This document shows positions 22,719-29,022 of a stretch of DNA of 64,000 nt, one piece after another. The DNA is from Pseudomonas fluorescens. Its GTDB lineage: Bacteria > Pseudomonadota > Gammaproteobacteria > Pseudomonadales > Pseudomonadaceae. The DNA lies in NCBI RefSeq assembly GCF_001307155.1, contig NZ_CP012830.1, positions 1,605,501 through 1,669,500 on the forward strand, read 5' to 3'. Position 1 is the stretch's first letter. Each line of letters starts with the position of its first letter. Made by a program: the position numbers and the translations under genes. The notes below the pieces were generated by a model. That model was given only the letters and a program-made list of their open reading frames with translations. It had not been told where the DNA came from and searched no databases.

Positions 22719-22795
22719 GGGCCTATAGCTCAGTTGGTTAGAGCAGAGGACTCATAATCCTTTGGTCCACGGTTCAAGTCCGTGTGGGCCCACCA
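22719..22795 (+). tRNA. tRNA with CAU anticodon (Ile2-like or elongator Met)
   Basis: A 77-base tRNA with encoded CCA. The acceptor stem is GGGCCTA / TGGGCCC, the anticodon loop CTCATAA has CAT at 22753-22755, and the T loop is GGTTCAAGTCC. Anticodon CAU can be elongator methionine or, after lysidine modification of C34, isoleucine AUA. The C4-G69 and C5-G68 pairs resemble known TilS determinants of tRNA-Ile2, so I favour Ile2, but automatic annotation would give Met. Its 3' half is the integration target of the adjacent element. Confidence 0.92.
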
Positions 22796-22800
22796 AACTC
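22750..22800. repeat. Left direct repeat (att site) in the tRNA 3' half
   Basis: 51 bases, identical to 24530-24580, running from the anticodon loop through the CCA end plus five bases. Similarity continues through the terminator with one deletion and one substitution. This is the classic attachment-site layout of a tyrosine-integrase element in a tRNA gene. Confidence 0.92.
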
Positions 22801-22801
22801 G

Positions 22802-22825
22802 AAAGCCGCGCACTGCGCGGCTTTT
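22802..22825 (+). terminator. tRNA terminator
   Basis: AAAGCCGCGC, loop ACT, GCGCGGCTTTT: perfect stem with T tail, 7 bases after the tRNA. A second copy of this terminator exists at 24581-24604. Confidence 0.88.
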
Positions 22826-23129
22826 GTGCATCTGAGACATTCACTCTCGATGGATCATTTCCTTTCAATTCACTATCAGTGTCCACAAAACGTCCACAGA
22901 GACCGCTGGCCCTATCAGATACCGAGCGTGAATGGACGGTATACCCACCCCTCAACATCCTCACCATCGATCTCCACAGATACATGACACCCGTTTGAGG
23001 TGCTATCTGCCGGGGAGTTGGCTTGCTGGCGATGAGACCCGTGCAGACGTCAAATTCCCCGGGGCCTCACATCACAGACCGTTTGCATCTTAGTCACCGC
23101 TTGTAGAAGATCATCGTCTTTTTGCACGA
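22826..23129 (+). other. Island left end, no gene
   Basis: About 300 bases with no supported gene. It holds the GTCCACA repeats and presumably the promoter of the 23130 gene; nothing else is recognised. Confidence 0.5.
22881..22898. repeat. Tandem GTCCACA repeats, possible integrase arm sites
   Basis: GTCCACA at 22881-22887 and 22892-22898 has an 11-base period, about 85 bases from the tRNA end. Short direct repeats spaced near one helical turn beside attL are typical of tyrosine-integrase arm-type sites. This may be the last trace of the recombination module. Confidence 0.4.
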
Positions 23130-23642
23130 ATGGATACGCGCATGAAGTTCGAGAAGACCACGCAGTACAGGTCCGAGGAAGGGATCGTCTTCAATCTGTC
23201 TCAAATCACCCTCATGGAAAGCGACCGAGGTCGCCTGCGCGAGCTGCACTTTGGCGAAGCGAAACGCGCCCATTACCAAGTCAACAGCATGGTCGTCGAT
23301 ATGTACGACCGAATGCAGGCTCGAAACCTGCCATGCCTGCTGACAGTCTGCATTTCCAATCCCCTGACCCGGCAGCAGGCCGATGCTATCAGCACTATGC
23401 GCGGCAACGTCGCCAAGGGAATTGCTGCGGCCTCAGGTGGCGTTGCCGGGAAGGTAGGTGCGTTGGGCGGGCCGCTCATTGGCTGGGCTTCAGGTGCAGT
23501 CGTGACGACAGGTGTCAACTGGTACCTCAAAGGGGCCCTGCCGAGCCTGCATGCAGGTGACGTGCTGGTCAGCATCGAGGGAGAGGTCCATGGCGGGATT
23601 GGCCCACAGCGCTCTGTCGTGACGCTGGTCATCAAGGTCTGA
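23130..23642 (+). CDS. Hypothetical protein with glycine-rich hydrophobic segment (island cargo 1)
   Basis: Unrecognised 170-residue protein. The N-terminal half (about 1-80) is charged and looks globular. The middle (about 89-135) is Gly/Ala-rich and hydrophobic, with VAKGIAAASGGVAGKVGALG followed by GPLIGWASGAVV, resembling a glycine-zipper or membrane-inserting helical hairpin. The C-terminal HAGDVLVSIEGEVHGG looks like beta structure. No signal peptide or catalytic motif is visible. The start is uncertain: ATG 23130 and ATG 23142 both lack a clear Shine-Dalgarno. It lies 10 bases before the next gene, so the two are probably co-expressed. A membrane-acting effector paired with a small membrane partner is one reading; function is unknown. 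Confidence 0.75.
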   Translation: MDTRMKFEKTTQYRSEEGIVFNLSQITLMESDRGRLRELHFGEAKRAHYQVNSMVVDMYDRMQARNLPCLLTVCISNPLTRQQADAISTMRGNVAKGIAAASGGVAGKVGALGGPLIGWASGAVVTTGVNWYLKGALPSLHAGDVLVSIEGEVHGGIGPQRSVVTLVIKV

Positions 23643-23652
23643 GGAACTGCAC

Positions 23653-23895
23653 ATGCCCTACATCATGCAAACTGTCGTCCTTCTGGTGCTGGGCGCGATC
23701 CTCGTTCAGTTTCTGAAACCATACCCGCTGCGCAAGTGGCTGGGTTTGGCGCTGCTGGCAACGGGCTTGGTCAGCATTTTCAAGGTTGGTGAGCAGCAGG
23801 TGCTGGGCTTTGACCTGGAGCTGCTAGCACTGCTGGCCGTGCCGCTGGGCGTGGTGCTTTTCCTGACGCGGCGGCGGTTCACGGAGGGGGACTGA
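23653..23895 (+). CDS. Small two- to three-helix membrane protein (island cargo 2)
   Basis: Unrecognised 80-residue protein. Hydrophobic segments lie at about residues 3-20 (YIMQTVVLLVLGAILVQFL), 29-44 (LGLALLATGLVSIFKV) and 54-70 (LELLALLAVPLGVVLFL), and the C-terminus is basic then acidic (TRRRFTEGD). GAGGA precedes the ATG by 7 bases. Its size and spacing next to a putative membrane-inserting protein recall bacteriocin or toxin immunity proteins, but no family is identified. Confidence 0.75.
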   Translation: MPYIMQTVVLLVLGAILVQFLKPYPLRKWLGLALLATGLVSIFKVGEQQVLGFDLELLALLAVPLGVVLFLTRRRFTEGD

Positions 23896-24196
23896 AGCCC
23901 TGGCACGATTTCTCGGTGCCGTCTCTGACCCAAAATCATATGGGACAACAGTCGATCAACAGCGCGTTGATCGATGATCTTAGCGTTGGACCTTGCCGGC
24001 GGATTGGGGGGTTACTTTGAACATACTGGTAACTCCTAACGTAGGTTAGATGCCGCCAAAATCACTGCTAAATGATGGGTGGCGGCTGTAACGCAGGTCA
24101 GGTGCAGTCGGAAATGTGTAATGCCACATTGACCAGCCTCGCCAACTCTGCGGGCGCGGCCTAATTCTGATCCTAGACAGCACGGATCTAGCGCAC
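23896..24196 (+). other. Island non-coding stretch with a hairpin
   Basis: No gene is supported. CGATCAAC (23953-23960), loop AGCGC and GTTGATCG (23966-23973) form a perfect 8-bp hairpin 58 bases after the membrane-protein stop. It lacks a T run, so it may be a weak terminator or protein site. Confidence 0.5.
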
Positions 24197-24421
24197 ATGA
24201 AAGGTCACCGCAATCGCCAACCTTTAAAGTCAGACTATACGCATGCCTTAGGCCAAGCCGCGTTTTGCTTCTCGATCTGTGAATGGAACGTGGTTTGGAG
24301 CTGCGAGAGAATTAGCCCGGGGGCACTACAGAAGATCGTGGGCGAAGAATTCACTGCGGGGCGAATTGCGAAACTCAAAGACTGCAAAATCAGTACAACC
24401 ACGGTACAGTATTCAGCTTGA
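24197..24421 (+). pseudogene. Truncated hypothetical gene (N-terminal fragment)
   Basis: An open frame of 74 residues. The first 60 residues (with ALGQAAFCFSICEWNVVW and CERISPGALQKIV) read like the beginning of a longer soluble protein of uncharacterised type that I recall from other bacteria. The last 15 residues (LKDCKISTTTVQYSA) look out of frame or replaced. I interpret it as a gene cut during island decay. No Shine-Dalgarno is visible; confidence is low. Confidence 0.4.
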
Positions 24422-24529
24422 GCAACCTTCTCAAAATTACGCTTAACACCACGTATTACAGGGCCTCCAGCTATGCCAACCTACGTTCGCCTACGAACGC
24501 TTTCTCTAGGCATATCAGCTCGCCCAGCA

Positions 24530-24580
24530 ACTCATAATCCTTTGGTCCACGGTTCAAGTCCGTGTGGGCCCACCAAACTC
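24530..24580. repeat. Right direct repeat (att site), partial tRNA copy
   Basis: Perfect 51-base copy of 22750-22800, containing only the 3' part of the tRNA from the anticodon loop onward. It lacks the D arm and 5' acceptor strand, so it is not a functional tRNA. Confidence 0.92.
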
Positions 24581-24604
24581 AAAGCCGCGCATTGCGCGGC
24601 TTTT
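24581..24604 (+). terminator. Duplicated tRNA terminator at the right island end
   Basis: AAAGCCGCGC, loop ATT, GCGCGGCTTTT. It differs from the left copy by one loop base (C to T) and lacks one G just before it. Confidence 0.8.
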
Positions 24605-24962
24605 CTGTAACCATGAGAAGTCCGGGACACCAAGCCCATGGCATTTACGCCATGCATTTGGCGAAAAAAACGTCTACAGTTCACGATTGCATGACGCCAT
24701 ACATACCCAGCGCAATGTCTTGTGCATTTTTGAGTTCGCGCGCCCTGGCGCAAGTAGCAGGTCATCGGTCGGCTCGATAGAAAACCCACGTCGCACGAGC
24801 GTGTCGGGCTTGGTATTCGAGACCCTTTCCTGACCCACATTCGATATCAAGCGCTCATCAGCGCTACATCGAAGCCCCATGACGAATGACGCGCTATCAG
24901 ATATCTTGAAATTCGGTATCGATGCCAATCACCGACAAGAATAAACAATCGATGCCATTGGC
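24605..24962 (+). other. Gap between island end and the LPS gene
   Basis: No gene supported on either strand. Base composition is lower in GC and codon-like structure is absent. It may contain the promoter of the next gene; I see no clear element. Confidence 0.5.
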
Positions 24963-25775
24963 ATGACCAACGGACACCTGATGAACGCAAGCGAAAAATA
25001 TTTCATGATCGATAACAAACTTAGTTATGTGAACGGGTTCAATGAGTGTCACAACATAGAAACAGGAACTGTTTTCATCATTGCCTCCGGCAGTTCCGCC
25101 AAAGACTTTCCCATTGAAGAATTCGCTCATGTTCCGATGATCACAATGAACGGCGCGGTCGCACTTTTCGAGGGCACCGCGATCCAGCCGTTTTTCTACG
25201 CTTGTACGGACATGAGCTTCCCGACTCAGCAGCCCGAACTATTTTCGCACGCGATGCAGATTAGCCAGCGAGTCGCCTTGTGGGAGGAATTCATCCGGCG
25301 AAACAGCATTCGACCTCACGGCAAGCTATACGCGCTAAAGTCGGCAGCTAAACAATCCTGGGTCGATTCGATCTTCAAAAAGAACAACGATCTCGTACGC
25401 AGTCGTTCTATTTTTGGCCACCGAAGAAAGAGCATCGGGTTTAGCAAAAATCTCAGCGATGGCTTTTTCGACTCCCGCACCGTGGCTTATCTTGCTCTAC
25501 AACTTGCCTACCATGCCGGTTTCACCAAGGTGATCCTGGTCGGGGTTGACTTGCAACAATCCAGTGGTCGGTTCTATGAAACGGCTGATAGCCGCATATC
25601 CCCGTGTGAACTCGATCAACATTTCCACACCCGAATTCTTCCGTCATTGAAGTTGATGTCGAAAAAAGTCATGAACAAGAACTTCTCTGTCTACAACCTC
25701 TCTGGCAACTCTAGAATCCCCGACAGCGTGATACCCAATATAAAAATTCAAGAAGTCAGGGCCTTGGTCAAATGA
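24963..25775 (+). CDS. Putative LPS core-modifying protein, WaaZ/RfaZ-like
   Basis: Protein of 270 residues with a nucleotide-binding-like start (FIIASGSSAKDFP), MITMNGAVALF, IQPFFYACTDMSF, GFSKNLSDGFFDSRTVAYLA and a C-terminal VYNLSGNSRIPDSVIP. This pattern resembles enterobacterial WaaZ, which adds a third Kdo to the LPS inner core; I rely on memory of that family. Codon use and AT content are unlike the neighbours, and the gene sits just outside the right att repeat, both suggesting horizontal acquisition. ATG 24981 (residue 7) is an alternative start; neither has a strong Shine-Dalgarno. A related sialyltransferase-like or DUF115-like protein is the alternative. Confidence 0.6.
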   Translation: MTNGHLMNASEKYFMIDNKLSYVNGFNECHNIETGTVFIIASGSSAKDFPIEEFAHVPMITMNGAVALFEGTAIQPFFYACTDMSFPTQQPELFSHAMQISQRVALWEEFIRRNSIRPHGKLYALKSAAKQSWVDSIFKKNNDLVRSRSIFGHRRKSIGFSKNLSDGFFDSRTVAYLALQLAYHAGFTKVILVGVDLQQSSGRFYETADSRISPCELDQHFHTRILPSLKLMSKKVMNKNFSVYNLSGNSRIPDSVIPNIKIQEVRALVK

Positions 25776-25882
25776 CCTGCATCATGCAGGCGTTCTGCGT
25801 GTAAACCGATCCATCGCACAGCCCTTTACGGCTCACCAGTCGGTAACATGCTCGCCACCGAAATGTGCCGCCGGAGATGACC

Positions 25883-26344
25883 TTGCCTGATACCCGCCCT
25901 CCCGTCCTCGACGAAATCGACCGCCAACTGATCGCGGCCTTGCAAATCAATGCTCGTGAAAGCGTGGCCATGCTCGCCCGGCAATTGGGGATTGCACGCA
26001 CGACAGTGACGTCACGCCTGGCGCGGCTGGAAAAGGCCCGGGTCATTACCGGCTACGGCGTGCGACTCGGGCAGCGAGTGGTCGATGGCGGTTTGCAGGC
26101 TTATGTCGGGATCACCGTGCAACCGCGCTCCGGCAAGGAAGTACTGCGTCGGCTCAGCGCCATGGCGCAGGTTCAGCAGTTGTGTGCGGTCAGCGGCGAA
26201 TTCGATTACGTGGCCTGGCTGCGTACCGATTCACCGGAACAGCTCGACCAGTTGCTCGACCAGATCGGCAGTGTCGACGGCGTAGAAAAAACCACCACGT
26301 CGATCATCCTCAGCAGCAAAATTGACCGTGGCCAGCCAGTTTGA
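25883..26344 (+). CDS. Lrp/AsnC-family transcriptional regulator
   Basis: Feast/famine regulator with an N-terminal winged helix (LDEIDRQLIAALQINARESV, then LGIARTTVTSRLARLEKA) and a C-terminal RAM ligand domain (GEFDYVAWLRTDSPEQL). I choose the TTG at 25883: GGAG lies 6 bases upstream, and the product starts (M)PDTRPPVLDEIDR; a GTG at 25865 is the alternative. Its place upstream of davBA, in the P. putida order, suggests that it senses lysine or a lysine catabolite. A palindrome at 26358-26377 is its likely site. Confidence 0.88.
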   Translation: MPDTRPPVLDEIDRQLIAALQINARESVAMLARQLGIARTTVTSRLARLEKARVITGYGVRLGQRVVDGGLQAYVGITVQPRSGKEVLRRLSAMAQVQQLCAVSGEFDYVAWLRTDSPEQLDQLLDQIGSVDGVEKTTTSIILSSKIDRGQPV

Positions 26345-26357
26345 TCGATCATCTCGT

Positions 26358-26377
26358 CATATTGCACAAACAATATG
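26358..26377. promoter_or_regulatory. Candidate operator for the Lrp-type regulator
   Basis: CATATTG (26358-26364), six-base spacer, CAATATG (26371-26377): a perfect 7-base inverted repeat in the gap between the regulator and davB, about 70 bases before the putative -10. AT-rich palindromes of this size are typical Lrp/AsnC sites. Confidence 0.45.
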
Positions 26378-26443
26378 CAGAACGACGACACATTGCGTCT
26401 TATTAACGTGCTCTACGCTCCCTAGAATGGCGACAGTCTTTTC

Positions 26444-26450
26444 CTATACT
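26444..26450 (+). promoter_or_regulatory. Candidate davBA -10 element
   Basis: CTATACT, a match to the extended -10 favoured by RpoS (CTACACT-like) and acceptable to sigma-70, 34 bases before the davB ATG. No strong -35 is present, which fits RpoS or activator dependence. Confidence 0.4.
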
Positions 26451-26484
26451 CAGCACCGAGTGCGAGTCCCCAGCAAGGTCAGCC

Positions 26485-28167
26485 ATGAACAAGAACAATC
26501 GCCATCCTGCAGACGGTAAAAAACCAGTCACCATTTTCGGCCCGGACTTTCCATTCGCCTTTGACGACTGGATCGAGCACCCGGCTGGCTTAGGCAGTAT
26601 TCCTGCGCACAACCACGGCGCGGAAGTGGCGATTGTCGGCGCAGGTATCGCGGGGCTGGTGGCCGCTTACGAGCTGATGAAACTGGGCCTCAAGCCGGTC
26701 GTCTATGAAGCTTCGAAAATGGGTGGCCGCTTGCGCTCCCAGGCCTTCGAAGGCGCTGAAGGGATCATCGCCGAGTTGGGTGGCATGCGCTTCCCGGTGT
26801 CGTCCACTGCGTTCTATCACTACGTCGACAAGCTCGGTCTTGAGACCAAGCCTTTCCCTAACCCGCTGACCCCTGCCTCCGGCAGCACCGTCATCGACCT
26901 GGAAGGCCAAACCCATTACGCACAAAAACTCGCCGACCTTCCTGCACTGTTCCAGGAAGTGGCTGACGCCTGGGCCGATGCACTGGAAGACGGCTCACGC
27001 TTTGGCGAAATTCAGCAAGCGATCCGCGATCGCGATGTACCGCGCCTCAAAGAGCTGTGGAACACCCTCGTTCCGCTGTGGGATGACCGGACCTTCTACG
27101 ACTTCGTCGCCACCTCCAAAGCCTTCGCCAAGCTGTCGTTCCACCACCGCGAAGTGTTTGGCCAGGTCGGTTTCGGCACCGGTGGCTGGGACTCGGACTT
27201 CCCGAACTCGATGCTGGAAATCTTCCGCGTAGTCATGACCAACTGCGACGATCACCAACACCTGGTGGTCGGCGGTGTAGAGCAGGTGCCGTTGGGCATC
27301 TGGCGCCATGTGCCGAAGCGCTGCGCTCACTGGCCGGAAGGCACCAGCCTTAGCTCGCTGCACAACGGTGCACCGCGCACCGGGGTCAAACGCATCGCGC
27401 GCGCCGCCGATGGCCGCTTCAGCGTGACCGACAACTGGGGTGATACCCGCGAATACGCCGCTGTGCTGACCACCTGCCAGAGCTGGTTGCTGACCACTCA
27501 GATCGAGTGCGAAGAGTCGCTGTTCTCGCAAAAAATGTGGATGGCCCTGGACCGCACCCGCTACATGCAATCGTCGAAAACCTTCGTGATGGTCGACCGG
27601 CCATTCTGGAAAGACAAAGACCCGGAAACCGGTCGCGACCTGATGAGCATGACCCTCACCGATCGCCTGACCCGTGGCACCTACCTCTTCGATAACGGCG
27701 ACGATAAGCCGGGCGTGATTTGCCTGTCGTATTCGTGGATGAGCGACGCGTTGAAAATGCTTCCGCAACCGATCGAAAAACGCGTGAAGCTGGCGTTGGA
27801 TGCACTGAAGAAGATCTATCCAAAAGTCGACATCGCTGCGCGCATCATCGGCGACCCGATTACTGTGTCCTGGGAAGCCGACCCGCATTTCCTCGGTGCA
27901 TTCAAAGGCGCCCTGCCCGGTCACTATCGCTACAACCAGCGGATGTATGCACACTTCATGCAACAAGACATGCCCGCCGAACAGCGTGGGATCTTTATCG
28001 CTGGCGACGATGTTTCGTGGACACCGGCCTGGGTCGAAGGCGCGGTACAGACCTCGCTCAACGCGGTATGGGGCATCATGAATCACTTCGGAGGTAAGAC
28101 CCACGTTGAAAACCCAGGCCCGGGCGATGTGTTCCATGAAATCGGCCCGATTGCCCTGCCCGAGTAA
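26485..28167 (+). CDS. davB: L-lysine 2-monooxygenase DavB (flavin amine-oxidase family)
   Basis: FAD enzyme converting L-lysine to 5-aminovaleramide, the first step of the aminovalerate route. It has 560 residues; the dinucleotide-binding motif VAIVGAGIAGLVAAYEL lies at about residues 48-64 and GGRLRSQAF follows at about 84. The C-terminal FAD motif is FIAGDDVSWTPAWVEGAVQT. davA follows 12 bases later, the combination expected for this pathway, and the genes precede the PQQ cluster as in P. putida. A tryptophan 2-monooxygenase-like enzyme is the main alternative from sequence alone. Confidence 0.87.
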   Translation: MNKNNRHPADGKKPVTIFGPDFPFAFDDWIEHPAGLGSIPAHNHGAEVAIVGAGIAGLVAAYELMKLGLKPVVYEASKMGGRLRSQAFEGAEGIIAELGGMRFPVSSTAFYHYVDKLGLETKPFPNPLTPASGSTVIDLEGQTHYAQKLADLPALFQEVADAWADALEDGSRFGEIQQAIRDRDVPRLKELWNTLVPLWDDRTFYDFVATSKAFAKLSFHHREVFGQVGFGTGGWDSDFPNSMLEIFRVVMTNCDDHQHLVVGGVEQVPLGIWRHVPKRCAHWPEGTSLSSLHNGAPRTGVKRIARAADGRFSVTDNWGDTREYAAVLTTCQSWLLTTQIECEESLFSQKMWMALDRTRYMQSSKTFVMVDRPFWKDKDPETGRDLMSMTLTDRLTRGTYLFDNGDDKPGVICLSYSWMSDALKMLPQPIEKRVKLALDALKKIYPKVDIAARIIGDPITVSWEADPHFLGAFKGALPGHYRYNQRMYAHFMQQDMPAEQRGIFIAGDDVSWTPAWVEGAVQTSLNAVWGIMNHFGGKTHVENPGPGDVFHEIGPIALPE

Positions 28168-28179
28168 GAGGACTCCGAA

Positions 28180-28974
28180 ATGCGCGTAGCGCTCTACCAA
28201 TGCCCGCCGCTGCCGCTCGACGTTGCCGGCAATCTGCAGCGCCTGCAAAAGCTTGCGACAGAGGCCAAAGGCGCCGATCTGCTGGTGTTCCCGGAGATGT
28301 TCCTGACCGGCTACAACATCGGCGCCGAAGCGGTTGGCGCGTTGGCCGAGGCGCAAGACGGCACTTGCGCGCAGTACATCGCGAGCATCGCCAAGGCCTC
28401 CGGTATCGCCATTGTGTATGGCTATCCGGAACGCGCCGAGGACGGGCAGATCTATAACGCCGTGCAGTTGATCGATAGCCGGGGCCAGCGTCTGGCCAAC
28501 TACCGCAAGACTCATCTGTTCGGCGAGCTCGATCATTCGATGTTCAGCGTTGGACCGGATGAGTTTCCATTGGTGGAACTCAACGGCTGGAAGCTGGGCT
28601 TTTTGATCTGCTACGACCTGGAGTTTCCGGAAAACGCCCGGCGCCTGGCGCTGGCCGGCGCCGAGCTGATTCTGGTGCCGACGGCGAACATGATTCCCTA
28701 CGACTTCATCGCCGATGTCACCGTGCGCTCACGGGCCTTCGAGAACCAATGTTACGTGGCGTACGCCAATTACTGTGGTCACGAAGGCGAGATCCACTAC
28801 TGCGGTCAAAGCAGCATCGCCGCACCGGATGGCAGTCGCATCGCCCAGGCCGGCCTGGATGAAGCGCTGATCGTTGGTACGCTGGATCGCCAACTGATGG
28901 TCGATTCTCGTGCCGCCAATCGCTACTTTCTCGATCGTCGACCAGAACTCTACGGCGAGCTGAACAAGCGCTGA
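28180..28974 (+). CDS. davA: 5-aminopentanamidase DavA (carbon-nitrogen hydrolase)
   Basis: Nitrilase-superfamily amidase hydrolysing 5-aminovaleramide to 5-aminovalerate. The Glu-Lys-Cys triad is visible: Glu in LLVFPEMFLTGYNI, Lys in YRKTHLFGELD and Cys in GFLICYDLEFPE. It has 264 residues. GAGGA precedes the ATG, and the 12-base gap from davB implies one transcript. Confidence 0.88.
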   Translation: MRVALYQCPPLPLDVAGNLQRLQKLATEAKGADLLVFPEMFLTGYNIGAEAVGALAEAQDGTCAQYIASIAKASGIAIVYGYPERAEDGQIYNAVQLIDSRGQRLANYRKTHLFGELDHSMFSVGPDEFPLVELNGWKLGFLICYDLEFPENARRLALAGAELILVPTANMIPYDFIADVTVRSRAFENQCYVAYANYCGHEGEIHYCGQSSIAAPDGSRIAQAGLDEALIVGTLDRQLMVDSRAANRYFLDRRPELYGELNKR

Positions 28975-29022
28975 TCCCATGTTTTCGCTAGCATGAGCAC
29001 ATCTTAAGTAGCGGAAGTGCTC

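Larger units (their letters stand above)
22750..24604. mobile_element. Small tRNA-integrated genomic island without integrase
   Basis: A 1780-base unit bounded by direct repeats of the tRNA 3' half. Inside are arm-type-like repeats, a two-gene unit of unknown function (23130-23895) and a gene remnant (24197-24421). No integrase, excisionase, replication or transfer gene is visible, so the element is either a decayed island with retained cargo or a non-autonomous cassette using an integrase in trans. The left end keeps the intact tRNA. The bounds are seen directly; mobility is inference. Confidence 0.8.

Noticed and set aside
22762..22998. Possible integrase N-terminus next to the tRNA
   Set aside because: The frame starts within the tRNA and its translation shows no integrase signature; only the DNA repeats resemble integrase sites.
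24530..24580. A second tRNA gene
   Set aside because: Only the 3' half is present; the D arm and 5' acceptor strand are missing, so it is an attachment-site copy.
26995..28536. A 513-codon reverse frame opposite davB/davA
   Set aside because: Antisense shadow across two real genes; histidine- and valine-rich composition without family features.
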